64,000 nt of DNA from Rhodospirillaceae bacterium (GTDB lineage: Bacteria > Pseudomonadota > Alphaproteobacteria > Rhodospirillales > Casp-alpha2), in the NCBI GenBank assembly GCA_016845145.1, contig JAERTE010000018.1, forward strand, positions 162,794-226,793. Reading direction: 5' to 3'. Each line of letters opens with the position of its first letter. Position 1 is the first letter of the stretch. Positions 37,358 through 46,683 of this stretch are shown piece by piece. A program made the translations under genes and the position numbers. The notes under the pieces are model-generated. The model searched no databases and was not told where the DNA came from. It was given only the letters and a program-made list of their open reading frames with translations.

Positions 37358-38404
37358 ATGACACCCAAAAGCATCATTATCCTGGGCGCCGCCACCGTGA
37401 TTGCCGTCGGTGCGGCTGCCGTATCGCTGAACGCCAATCAAGCCGGTAGCGGTGTTGCGGTTTCAGGCCCGGTGTTCCCCGGCTTGATCGAACAAGTCAA
37501 CAGCGTCGCCAAAGTCGAGATCGAGCACCGTGGCAAAACCTTGACCATGGTCCGCGCCGGCAAGGATGGCTGGACCATGGTTGAGAGTGACGGATATCCG
37601 GTCTCCGCCAAAGTCGCTGAAAAGGTTGTGGTGCAGTTGGCCGACCTCAACCTGTATGAGCTGAAAACCAAAAAGCCGGAGCTCTATTCCCGTCTGCACG
37701 TGGAAGAGCCGAAGGGCGAGGAAGCCCAGGCGCGGCAGATAAAGATGTTCGACGCTGATGGTAAAACGGTCGTTGACTTGGTGGCCGGGCGCAAGCGCTA
37801 CAATCTGGTCGGCACCCGCAAGGAAGGCGTCTATATCCGCAAGCCCGGCAATGCGCAGACCTGGCTTGCCGCCGGCGAGCTGGATGTTGAGGTCAATCCT
37901 GGCGACTGGCTGGTTTCGAAGATCGTCGACATTGCCGAAGAGAATGTGGCGAAGGTGACGGTCCGCCATCCGGACGGCGAGCAGATCGTCGTTTCCAAGC
38001 CCGACCCGAAAGCGCGTAATTTTACCCTGCACGGCATTCCCATGGGCAAACAACTGCAATACGACACCGACCCCAATAACATCGCCGCCGTGCTTGATCA
38101 GCTCAATCTGGACGATGCGCGCAAGGCCGGTTTCGTGACCTTTGCCGAGGACAAAACGATCCGAAGCCTATTTGAGATGCGTGACGGCATGAAGCTGGAA
38201 ATCGCCATGGTCGCCAAGGGCGAAGAGCAGTGGGCCAGCATCAAGGCTACGGCCATGGAAACCGCCAAGCCCGAAACCGCCAAACTGGCCGAAGATATCA
38301 ACAAGCGGGTCGCGGGCTGGGTCTATGCCTTGCCGAGCTTCAAGTCGACGCGTTTGAAGCGCCGCATGGCCGATATGCTGAAGGATAAGAAACCGGCGTC
38401 TTAA
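37358..38404 (+). CDS. DUF4340 domain protein
   Basis: 348 residues: one N-terminal helix (IIILGAATVIAVGAAAVSL) and a DUF4340-type extracytoplasmic region made of repeats in which a thiol-free beta-rich unit recurs (VEIEHRGKTLTMVRAGKDGW, VAKVTVRHPDGEQIVVSK). It usually follows GldG-like genes and completes the four-gene set. The track ORF start lies in the preceding gene; the ATG after GGGGAGA was chosen. Confidence 0.88.
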   Translation: MTPKSIIILGAATVIAVGAAAVSLNANQAGSGVAVSGPVFPGLIEQVNSVAKVEIEHRGKTLTMVRAGKDGWTMVESDGYPVSAKVAEKVVVQLADLNLYELKTKKPELYSRLHVEEPKGEEAQARQIKMFDADGKTVVDLVAGRKRYNLVGTRKEGVYIRKPGNAQTWLAAGELDVEVNPGDWLVSKIVDIAEENVAKVTVRHPDGEQIVVSKPDPKARNFTLHGIPMGKQLQYDTDPNNIAAVLDQLNLDDARKAGFVTFAEDKTIRSLFEMRDGMKLEIAMVAKGEEQWASIKATAMETAKPETAKLAEDINKRVAGWVYALPSFKSTRLKRRMADMLKDKKPAS

Positions 38405-38472
38405 CGGCTGGCGGCCTTTCCCTGTGCGGGCGCGGGTCCTATCATAGCCTCTTGATCACAAGAGGTCCCGCC

Positions 38473-39852
38473 ATGGATTCGACGCCTTTCACCAATTCCC
38501 ACATCGTTGCCGCCTTCGAGGCGAAAACCCGCATTTCCAAGGCCCGTCATCAACGTGGCCGAAATCTGTTTCCAAGCGGCGTGGTGCACGACTCGCGTCA
38601 CATGTCGCCCTATCCTTTGTACGTGGAGCGCGCGCTCGGTAGCCGAAAATGGGATGCCGACGGCAACGAATTGATTGATTTCTACGGTGGTCACGGTTCG
38701 CTGTTGCTGGGCCACGCGCACCCCAGCCTGGTGCAGGCGGTGAACGATCAAATTGCGCTGGGCACGCACCCGGCGGCTTGCCACGAATTGGAACTGACGT
38801 GGGCGGAACTGGTGCAACAGTTGATCCCAACCGCTGAGCGCATCCGCTTTACCTCATCTGGCACCGAAGCCAACTTGTTGGCGATCCGTTTGGCGCGCGC
38901 CTTTACCGGACGCACCAAGCTGCTGCGCTTCAAGAATCATTTCCACGGCTGGCAGGACCACGTGGCGTTTGGCTCCAAATTTCATTCAGGCACGGCCGAT
39001 GTACCCGGTATCGTGCCCGGCATTGTCGACGCCGTCATCGTCGCCGATCCCGCCGACCCCGATGCGGTGAAGGCAACTTTGGAATCTGATGATGATATCG
39101 CCGCCGTTATTCTGGAGCCCACGGGCGCAAGCTCGGGTCAAATGCCGCTTGGCCGCGATTTCGCCAAGATGCTGCGCCAGGTGACGGAAGCGCGCGGTAT
39201 CGTCTTGATCTTCGACGAAGTGGTGACGGGGTTTCGCGTTTCGCCGGGCGGCGTGCAGTCCGAATGGGGGATTTTCCCCGACCTCACGGGGCTCGCGAAA
39301 ATCCTTGCCGGTGGCTTGCCGGGTGGCGCGGTGGTCGGGCGCAAAGATATTATGGCGCATCTCGATTTCGAAGCCGCCGAGCAGGGCGGGTTCGAGAAAA
39401 TCCCGCATCAAGGCACATTCAACGCCAACCCATTGTCGGCCGCTGCCGGCGTGGCGATGCTGAGCCGCGTTGCCGAGGGCGACCTGACGGCGCGGGCCAA
39501 CGAACAAGGCGATAAGCTGAAGGCAGCGTGGAACACGGTATTCGCTGCCGAGAACGTGCCGTGGGCAGCTATGGGATTGGGATCAAACGTTTATATATTC
39601 ACCAATCCCGACGGCCTCGATATCGACCCGGAGACTTTCGACGCTGCGGCCCAGCCGCTGTCGGTGATGGAGGCGGCGGGCAACCATCCGGCGGCTAAGC
39701 TGTTCCGCCTCGCCATGCTGGTCAACGGTGTGGATTTGTCGGGCAAGCCGGGTGCCATCGTCTCCGCCGTGCACAGCGACGACGATATTGCTGAAAGCGC
39801 CGATGCGCTCCGCTCCGCGCTACACATGCTGAAACAAGAGGGGCATGTCTAA
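38473..39852 (+). CDS. Class III aminotransferase, glutamate-1-semialdehyde mutase-like
   Basis: 459-residue PLP enzyme: SSGTEANLLAIRLARAFTG (phosphate pocket), FHGWQD, IFDEVVTGFRVSPGG (PLP Asp) and LAKILAGGLPGGAVVG (Schiff-base Lys) are in family order. It resembles GSA aminomutase-like enzymes, but an organism with HemA (C4 pathway) does not need GSA for heme, so a different amino substrate, such as a beta-amino acid or amine, is likelier. Nearby genes encode a thioesterase, a GST-like protein and a DUF3604 protein, giving no clear pathway. Confidence 0.9.
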   Translation: MDSTPFTNSHIVAAFEAKTRISKARHQRGRNLFPSGVVHDSRHMSPYPLYVERALGSRKWDADGNELIDFYGGHGSLLLGHAHPSLVQAVNDQIALGTHPAACHELELTWAELVQQLIPTAERIRFTSSGTEANLLAIRLARAFTGRTKLLRFKNHFHGWQDHVAFGSKFHSGTADVPGIVPGIVDAVIVADPADPDAVKATLESDDDIAAVILEPTGASSGQMPLGRDFAKMLRQVTEARGIVLIFDEVVTGFRVSPGGVQSEWGIFPDLTGLAKILAGGLPGGAVVGRKDIMAHLDFEAAEQGGFEKIPHQGTFNANPLSAAAGVAMLSRVAEGDLTARANEQGDKLKAAWNTVFAAENVPWAAMGLGSNVYIFTNPDGLDIDPETFDAAAQPLSVMEAAGNHPAAKLFRLAMLVNGVDLSGKPGAIVSAVHSDDDIAESADALRSALHMLKQEGHV

Positions 39853-39907
39853 TTCCGCTGCGGTGCGGTAAAAAGCCGGTATTGGCTCATTGAACAAAGA
39901 GAACAAG

Positions 39908-40771
39908 ATGCCCGGCACACTGCAAAACCTTCTCGACCTGTTGGACCTGGAAACGCTGGAATCGGATTTGTTCCGCGGCGAGAGCCCTAAGGAGGACCGC
40001 CAGCGGGCATTCGGCGGACAGGTCATCGGGCAGGCTCTGGTTGCAGCGACACGCACCGTCGAGGGCCGCCGTCCACATTCATTGCATGCTTATTTCGTGC
40101 GGCCGGGCGACACCAAGGTGCCGATCATCTATGACGTGGACTGCATCCGCGATGGCCGTAGTTTTGCCACCCGTAATGTTCTGGCGCGCCAACATGGCCG
40201 TGCGATTTTCAATATGTCTGTATCGTTTCAGATCGACGAACAGGGTATCGAACACCAGATATCCATGCCCGACGTGACGCCGCCGGAAGACCTGCCCGAC
40301 GAACGCGAGCGCCGCGCGGCGTTGTTGCATCGGGTTCCGGAAAAATCACAGGCACGTTTCATGGCCGACAGGGCCATCGAAATCCGTCCCGTCGCCCCTC
40401 TCGATCCGGTCAGCCCCGACCCGGCGCCGCCGATCGAGCGATATTGGGCGCGCACACGCACGCCCTTGCCCGACGATTTCGACCGTCATGAATGCGTGCT
40501 GGCATATGCATCCGACATCACATTGCTGGCCACCTGTTTGGTGCCGCATGGCATGACCTGGTACGGCGGCAAGATTTTGTCCGCCAGCCTGGATCATTCC
40601 ATGTGGTTCCACCGGCCGTTCCGTGCCGATGAATGGCTGTTGTTCGATCAATCGTCACCGTCATCATCGGGCGGACGGGGCCTGAATTTCGGCAATATTT
40701 TCGCCCGTGATGGACGCTTGGTCGCGTCCATGACCCAGGAAGGCATGGTGCGGATGCGCCGCGAAACCTGA
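39908..40771 (+). CDS. tesB: Acyl-CoA thioesterase II
   Basis: 287-residue double-hotdog thioesterase hydrolysing acyl-CoA to free acid and CoA. FRGESPKEDRQRAFGGQVIGQALVAA and the C-terminal ASLDHSMWFHRPFRADEWLL with the catalytic Asp are typical. The start is the ATG at 39908; the track begins six codons earlier at TTG. Confidence 0.93.
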   Translation: MPGTLQNLLDLLDLETLESDLFRGESPKEDRQRAFGGQVIGQALVAATRTVEGRRPHSLHAYFVRPGDTKVPIIYDVDCIRDGRSFATRNVLARQHGRAIFNMSVSFQIDEQGIEHQISMPDVTPPEDLPDERERRAALLHRVPEKSQARFMADRAIEIRPVAPLDPVSPDPAPPIERYWARTRTPLPDDFDRHECVLAYASDITLLATCLVPHGMTWYGGKILSASLDHSMWFHRPFRADEWLLFDQSSPSSSGGRGLNFGNIFARDGRLVASMTQEGMVRMRRET

Positions 40772-40798
40772 GGCGGATGACAAAGGGGGGGGAAGATT

Positions 40799-41818
40799 AT
40801 GCAATCGGATAAACGTTACCGCCTGATCGGCGCCAACGGTTCACCCTATTCAGTGAAGATGCGCGCATTGATGCGCTACCGGCGTTTGCCTTTTGATTGG
40901 ATACTGCGCACGGCAAGCGCTCGTGAAGAAATCGCCCATATCCGCCCGGCGCTGGTTCCGGTGCTCAACTACCCGGACGGTAGTTACCGAAACGATTCCA
41001 CAGCCCTGGTGCATGACCTGGAGCAGCGCCACCCCGGCGAGCGCTCCGTCATTCCGGACGACCCGGCCATGGCGTTCCTCGCCGATCTGATTGAAGACAT
41101 GGCCGACGAATGGCTGACCAAGGCGATGTTCCATTACCGTTGGCACTATGCGCCCGACCAGGATTTCGCCGCGCGCTGGATCTCCAACGATTCGTTCTCC
41201 GATCTCGAACTCCCGGCACGGCGCGAAATGGCGACCACGTTCAAAGAGCGCCAGATTGGCCGAATGGCTTCGGTCGGCTGTACCCCTGAAAACAAGCCGA
41301 TGATCGAACAAAGCTATCAGGCCGTGCTGCAGGCATTGAACAGCCGAATTGACGGACAACGTTATCTGTTCGGCGGCCGCCCGTCGGTGGCGGAGTTCGG
41401 ATTATTCGGTCAGCTCCGGGTGTTGGCGGATGACCCGACCCCTATGGGCATCATGCGTGATACGGCGGGAGACCTGGTGGACTGGGTGCGCTTTATGGAT
41501 GATGCATCTGGCGTTGAGGGGGCGTGGCAAGCGCCTGGCGATCCGCTGACGCCTGCTGTACAGGATTTATTGAAACTCTCGGCCGATGTTTATCTGCCGT
41601 TTCTCGCCGCCAACGCGCGTGCGTTGCAGGCTGAAGCCGACACGCTTGAAGTTGACATATTCGGCCAGCCCTACTGCCAAGCGCCGTTCGGTTACCAACT
41701 GAAATGCTGGAACGGCTTGCGTGATGGATTTGCCAAACTTGAAGGATCGGCGCGAACCCGGGCCGAAGCGGCGCTGGCTGAGAGCGGCTGCCTGAATTAT
41801 CTTACGTCATCAATCTAA
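40799..41818 (+). CDS. Glutathione S-transferase family protein
   Basis: 339 residues: a thioredoxin-like GST N-domain (IGANGSPYSVKMRALMRYRRLPFDW) and a long helical C-domain with VAEFGLFGQLR. It is longer than classical GSTs (about 220). The activating Cys/Ser position reads SPYS, so it is Ser-type at best. It lies 27 bases behind tesB. Substrate unknown. Confidence 0.83.
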   Translation: MQSDKRYRLIGANGSPYSVKMRALMRYRRLPFDWILRTASAREEIAHIRPALVPVLNYPDGSYRNDSTALVHDLEQRHPGERSVIPDDPAMAFLADLIEDMADEWLTKAMFHYRWHYAPDQDFAARWISNDSFSDLELPARREMATTFKERQIGRMASVGCTPENKPMIEQSYQAVLQALNSRIDGQRYLFGGRPSVAEFGLFGQLRVLADDPTPMGIMRDTAGDLVDWVRFMDDASGVEGAWQAPGDPLTPAVQDLLKLSADVYLPFLAANARALQAEADTLEVDIFGQPYCQAPFGYQLKCWNGLRDGFAKLEGSARTRAEAALAESGCLNYLTSSI

Positions 41819-41856
41819 CGTCGATTTCATAGACAACCCAAAATGGAACCCTTTCC

Positions 41857-44178
41857 ATGACCGAACAGACTCCTGACAACTATCCGAATCTCGCCGACTC
41901 CGATCTCGTTGGCGAGGTATGGCCCATCGCGCAGCCGGGCGAGGACCCGGTTCTGTACGGTCACGTGGACTTCGAGCCCAAGGGCAAGTTTCCGGTGCGC
42001 AGCTACCAGACCTTCCGCCTGACCTACACGGTCGGGCGCTATGGCTTGGACGATACAGGCGCTATCCGTGTGAGTTTCCGCATCCACGGCGATGCCGGCG
42101 GCCTGCAGACTTCCAGCCCGACCGAGCCCAACTACGTCACCGCCGAGACGGATACCGGTGTGCCGTTGAACGTCGAATACATTCGCCGCGCCGCCGGCAC
42201 GCGGCCGCGCTGGAAGACGTTGACCGTGCGCGTGACCGGCGGCTGCCTGCGCGAAGGCGACAAAATCGCGATTGTGTTCGGCGACACCTCGGGCGGTTCA
42301 CCCGGCATGAAGATGCAGACGTTTGTCGAGTCCGCCATGGAATTCAAGGTCTCCGCCGATGTCTGTGCGGTCGGACAATTCGTGCCGATCCCGGGTACGC
42401 CGAGCGTGTCGATCATCCCAGATGTGCCGGCGGTTTGGCATGCGGTGCTGCCGTCATTGCGCCGCCCGGGCGAGCGCTTTCACTTCGGGCTTAAGGCGGA
42501 GGACGCCTGGGGAAACCCGAGCCACCTGACGGAGGGCCGCGTGAGCTTCGAGACCACGCTTCGCGTCGATGGCCTGCCGGAAACCTTCGACTACCCCAAG
42601 GGCAAGAGGGCGGTAACGTTCGAGAATTTGAGCGTCAGCGAGGAGGGCACGCTGCGAATCACCGTGAAGGACGAGAGCGGCGCCGAACTGGCGCGCTCGC
42701 ACCCGCTGGTGATCCGGGCCGGGCAATATTCGGGCTATTGGGGCGACCTGCACGGGCAGAGCGGTGAGTCCATCGGGGTGACGACGGCGCGTGAGTATTT
42801 CACCTTCGCCCGAGACTGCGCGTTTCTCGATGTCACCAGCCACCAGGCCAACGACTTCCAGGTCAACAACGCCTTTTGGGCGCACCTGAACGACCTGACC
42901 GCCGAGTACCACGAGGACAACCGTTTCGTCACCTTTCCGGGCTATGAATGGTCGGGCAATACGGCTGTCGGCGGCGACCGCAACGTATTTTTCCGCAACG
43001 AAGGCCGCCAAATCCGCCGCTCCTCGCACGCGCTTTTGACCGACCGCTCGGATCTCGATACCGACGCGCAAAACGCCAACATCCTGTTCGATGTTTTGAA
43101 AGACGAAGACTGTGTCATATACGCGCACGTCGGCGGACGCTACGCCGATATCGCCTACGCGCACGACCCGACCCAGGAAACAGCCATGGAAATCCATTCC
43201 GCCTGGGGTTCGTTCGAGTGGTTGCTGACGGACGGCTTCCCCTTAGGCCACCGCTCGGGCGTGGTGTGCAATTCCGACGGTCACAAGGGCCGGCCCGGTG
43301 CCAGCTACCCCGGCGCCGGGGGCTTCGGCGCTTATGGCGGACTGACGTGTTTCCTCACCGAAGACCTCACCCGTGACGGCATTTTCGATTGTCTGAAGCG
43401 CCGCCATCACTACGGCACCACCGGCACGCGCCTGCACTTAGATGTGCGCGCCCAATTCCCGGATGGGGCGGTGCTGTTTGATCAAGACCCCAACGCCTTT
43501 CCCGATACCGCGACGTCGGAGGTTTCGGAAGCGATGATGGGCGATATCGTCAAAAGCGATGCGAAATCCGTGACGCTGCGCCTCGAGGCGTCAACTCAAG
43601 CGCCGATCGAACGCATCGAAGTGCGCAACGGCGCGCAGGTGATCAAAACGCTGCGCGGTTTCAGCGACAATGATTTGGGCGAGCGCATCCGCGTGATCTG
43701 GTCCGGTGCGGAATACCGGGGCCGGGGCCGCGAAACCAATTGGACCGGACGGGTGAAGTTCGAAGGTGCGAATCTCAACCGCCTGGAGCGCATCAACGCT
43801 TGGAACCCCGAACGCAAGTTCGAGCAGCAGGGCACCGATACGGTGGTGTTCAATTCCGTCACCACCGGCAATTTCGGCGGCTTCGACGCCTGGTTCGACG
43901 AAATCGAACCCGGCGGCAATCTCGACATCGCCACCAACCTAGGCACCCTTCAAGTGCCGCTCGCCGATATCGGCTTGGAAGACACCATCATGGACGCCGG
44001 CGGACTGGAACGCCAAATCCGCGCCTTCCGTTTGCCCGAAGTGAACCCGCACCGGGACATCACGGCGGAAGTGGAAATTCCGCTCGACGCTACCCGCGAC
44101 AACCCGCTCTGGGTCTGTGTCACCACCGAAGACGGGTTTCAGGCCTGGAGCAGCCCGGTGTTTGTGTTTTCTGAGTAA
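41857..44178 (+). CDS. DUF3604 family protein
   Basis: 773 residues without a signal peptide. The central part (about 290-560) has features of the DUF3604 family, which resembles metal-dependent PHP-type phosphoesterases: YWGDLHGQSGES, TSHQAN, PGYEWSGNTAVGGDRNVFF, YAHVGGRY and NSDGHKGRPGASYPG carry conserved His/Asp. The N-terminal 270 residues look beta-sandwich-like. Its biochemical function is not established in the family. It converges with the cytochrome c'-like gene, ending 23 bases from it. Confidence 0.85.
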   Translation: MTEQTPDNYPNLADSDLVGEVWPIAQPGEDPVLYGHVDFEPKGKFPVRSYQTFRLTYTVGRYGLDDTGAIRVSFRIHGDAGGLQTSSPTEPNYVTAETDTGVPLNVEYIRRAAGTRPRWKTLTVRVTGGCLREGDKIAIVFGDTSGGSPGMKMQTFVESAMEFKVSADVCAVGQFVPIPGTPSVSIIPDVPAVWHAVLPSLRRPGERFHFGLKAEDAWGNPSHLTEGRVSFETTLRVDGLPETFDYPKGKRAVTFENLSVSEEGTLRITVKDESGAELARSHPLVIRAGQYSGYWGDLHGQSGESIGVTTAREYFTFARDCAFLDVTSHQANDFQVNNAFWAHLNDLTAEYHEDNRFVTFPGYEWSGNTAVGGDRNVFFRNEGRQIRRSSHALLTDRSDLDTDAQNANILFDVLKDEDCVIYAHVGGRYADIAYAHDPTQETAMEIHSAWGSFEWLLTDGFPLGHRSGVVCNSDGHKGRPGASYPGAGGFGAYGGLTCFLTEDLTRDGIFDCLKRRHHYGTTGTRLHLDVRAQFPDGAVLFDQDPNAFPDTATSEVSEAMMGDIVKSDAKSVTLRLEASTQAPIERIEVRNGAQVIKTLRGFSDNDLGERIRVIWSGAEYRGRGRETNWTGRVKFEGANLNRLERINAWNPERKFEQQGTDTVVFNSVTTGNFGGFDAWFDEIEPGGNLDIATNLGTLQVPLADIGLEDTIMDAGGLERQIRAFRLPEVNPHRDITAEVEIPLDATRDNPLWVCVTTEDGFQAWSSPVFVFSE

Positions 44179-44201
44179 CAGACGTTGGGCGCTGTTGCGT
44201 C

Positions 44202-44757
44202 TTACTTAATCCGAAACGAATCATGGCAGGCGCGGCAAGAGGATGTGACGGCTTGCAGGGCTTCTGTGGTTTCCTTGTAGTCCGTCGCCGTCGGTGGAGA
44301 CGCGGCCCGGCGGGCGCGGGCGGCGAAGGCGGTGGCGGCTTCGTGGAACGTCGCCCCCATGGCGCGGAAGTCCTCGGTCATGAAGCGACCCATGCCCATT
44401 CCTTGACCCATACCCTGGCCCATCCCTCGGCCCATGCCCTTGGCGCGCATCTGTTGTTTCATCGCCAAAATCTGATCCGCCGACATGCCCTGTTCCATCA
44501 TCGCCGTCCACATGGAATGACCGAAATCCATCTGGATTTCAGCGATATTCGCGGCCTCGCTGAAATCTTCCTCGGCCATTGCGGTGAGGATGTCGTCCAG
44601 ATTACCCATATGGCCTCGCCATTTCGGCCATAAAGCGTTCTTTGACCTCCGGCGGCAGCGATACCGGTTCGCGTTCGTCGGCGGCCGCAGCAACGGCACC
44701 ACCGAGCAATCCCAATACCAATGCCCAGCGGATCACCTTTTCGGCTCTACGCAACAT
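44202..44757 (-). pseudogene. Cytochrome c'-like gene with a +1 frameshift
   Basis: Read in one frame from ATG 44757, the product has a signal peptide (ALVLGLLGGAVAAAADERE) and continues to FMAEMARPYG before a stop at 44602. Removing one base near 44611-44622 joins FMAEM directly to RGHMGNLDDIL in the other frame, which continues to a C-terminal heme site CRACHDSFRIK typical of cytochrome c'-type proteins. The track ORF (start 44702) has a meaningless N-terminus. The restored protein would be about 184 residues with a Gly/Met-rich insert (GMGRGMGQGMG). Either a real inactivating insertion or a sequencing error; an intact gene would encode a periplasmic NO-binding or electron-transfer cytochrome. 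Confidence 0.8.
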
Positions 44758-44850
44758 TTCGATTCTCCTCGGAAACAAAGGGAGTTGTCAGGATTGAGTA
44801 TCATGCTACCGCCATCGCAGCATTGACCATTCTCAACTCGCAGGCCGAGA

Positions 44851-46683
44851 TCAACGACCCGCCGCGTACCCCTGCATCAATCTGGGATTGGCGGCGGCCA
44901 TCAACAGCTCGCCGTCGCGCGCGCAGGCCGAGACGCGGCCAAGTGCCCAGTCGCCTTCGACGTAGAGGCGGTGGCCGCGGGCTTGCAGGTCGTCGAGCAC
45001 GTCGTCTCCGAACCGTCCCTCGATCTTAACGCCCGCCGGGTCCCATTCGCGCGGGTAGAATGAGCCCGGGCAGTGGGTGGAATGGAAATTCGGCGCATCG
45101 ATGGCTTGTTGCAGGTTCATGCCATGGTGCACGTGGCGCAGGAACATGTGCAGTGGCCATTGGTCCTGCTGGTCGCCGCCGGGCGTGCCGAAGGCCATGT
45201 AGGGTTCGCCATCGCGGAGCGCCATCGATGGTGACAATGTGATGCGCGGGCGCTTACCGGGTGCGATGCAGTCGGGGTGCCCCTCGTCGACCCAGAACAT
45301 TTGGCCGCGTGTGGACAGACAGAAACCCAGATCCGGGATCGCCGGAGAGCTCGACAACCAACCGCCCGAGGGCGTGGCCGCGACCATGTTGCCCCATTTG
45401 TCGATGACGTCCAGGTGACAGGTGTCGCCCCTGGCCTGGCCCATTTGGTTGATGAACATGTTGTCGTATTCGTGTGATTCCGGATCGTCGGCCTTCATGG
45501 TCGAGCCCCTGGCGAACAGTTCCGGGTGTTGGCCGAAATCGGCGATCTCGCCCGGGCGGAAATCGTAGCTCGCCTCTGTGCCGACCAATCCCCGGCGCGT
45601 ATCGGTGTAGGCATCCGACAGCAGCGTTTCCAGCGGCACGTCGGTGTGTGCCGGATCGCCGTAGAAGGTCTCGCGGTCAGCAAAGGCGAGCTTGGCGCAT
45701 TCCATGATGGTGTGGACGAAATCCGCACCCGATGGGTCCATATCGGCCAGCGGGAAGCCTTTCAACAGTGCGAGCTGTTGCAGCATCACGGGGCCTTGCG
45801 TCCAGGGGCCCGGCTTGGCGACAGTTAAGGTCCTGTCACCCGCTGGATAGTCGAGTGTCGCAGGGGCCTCATAGTGCGCTTGATAGTTCGCCATATCCGC
45901 GCCCGTCAGCAGCGCCTTGTGCTTGCGGCCCGATGTGTCCATGACCTCGGTCGTTTGGCAAAATGCATCGATGGCCTCGGCAATGAAGCCCTGATACCAG
46001 CAATCGCGCGCCGCTTCGATCTGAGTGTCTCTGTCCGTGCCGACCGATTCGGCCTGTTTGAGCAAACGCCCGTACATCGCCGCCAAGGCCGGGTTTTTGA
46101 ACAGCTCGCCGGCCTTCGGTGCATTGCCGCCCGGCAGATGCAATTCTGCTGATGTCGGCCACTCGGCTTCGAAAAACGGGCCGACCAGCTCAATGGCGCT
46201 GGCGCAACTGGGCGCGATGGCGAAGCCGTCCTTGGCATAACCGATGGCGTATCTGAGTACGTCGCGCGGCTTCATGGTCCCAAAGTCGCGCAGCAACATC
46301 ATCCAGGCGTCAAACGCGCCGGGCACGACCAAGGGCAGCATGCCGGTGCCGGGCACACGGTCGAGCCCTAAATCACGGTAAGTTTCGGGCGTGGCCTTGG
46401 CGGGCGCCGGGCCCTGGCCTGACAGTACGCCGATCTCGGCTGAACCCGCTTTGCGGAACAGCGCCGGCACCTCGCCCGCCGGGCCGTTCATATGCGGCTC
46501 GACGACTTGCAGCGCAAAACCCATGGCCACCGCCGCATCGAAGGCATTGCCGCCGTGCTCGAGGGTTGCCATGCCGGCCGCTGTCGCCAACCAGTGGGTC
46601 GAGGCGCATACGCCGAACGTTCCACGAATCTCGGGGCGGGTGGTGAAAGTAGTCAAGGGGTTAATACCCCATCGCCGAGCCAT
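44851..46683 (-). CDS. Gamma-glutamyltranspeptidase family hydrolase 1
   Basis: 610-residue member of the GGT Ntn-hydrolase family, which self-cleaves before a catalytic Thr; the likely nucleophile is in RGDTCHLDVIDKWGN. Other family blocks are HGGNAFDAAVAMGFALQVVEPHM and SSSPAIPDLGFCLSTRGQMFW. There is no signal peptide, so it is predicted to be cytoplasmic, unlike glutathione-degrading GGT. It overlaps the upstream GGT gene by 23 bases; an alternative TTG start at 46656 would remove the overlap. The substrate may be an amide or gamma-glutamyl compound taken up by the divergent transporter (inference). Confidence 0.88.
   Translation of the reverse strand: MARRWGINPLTTFTTRPEIRGTFGVCASTHWLATAAGMATLEHGGNAFDAAVAMGFALQVVEPHMNGPAGEVPALFRKAGSAEIGVLSGQGPAPAKATPETYRDLGLDRVPGTGMLPLVVPGAFDAWMMLLRDFGTMKPRDVLRYAIGYAKDGFAIAPSCASAIELVGPFFEAEWPTSAELHLPGGNAPKAGELFKNPALAAMYGRLLKQAESVGTDRDTQIEAARDCWYQGFIAEAIDAFCQTTEVMDTSGRKHKALLTGADMANYQAHYEAPATLDYPAGDRTLTVAKPGPWTQGPVMLQQLALLKGFPLADMDPSGADFVHTIMECAKLAFADRETFYGDPAHTDVPLETLLSDAYTDTRRGLVGTEASYDFRPGEIADFGQHPELFARGSTMKADDPESHEYDNMFINQMGQARGDTCHLDVIDKWGNMVAATPSGGWLSSSPAIPDLGFCLSTRGQMFWVDEGHPDCIAPGKRPRITLSPSMALRDGEPYMAFGTPGGDQQDQWPLHMFLRHVHHGMNLQQAIDAPNFHSTHCPGSFYPREWDPAGVKIEGRFGDDVLDDLQARGHRLYVEGDWALGRVSACARDGELLMAAANPRLMQGYAAGR

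Noticed and set aside
44584-44826. Plus-strand ORF over the cytochrome c'-like 5' end
   Set aside because: Antisense to the signal-peptide frame; the minus strand shows the signal peptide and cytochrome body.
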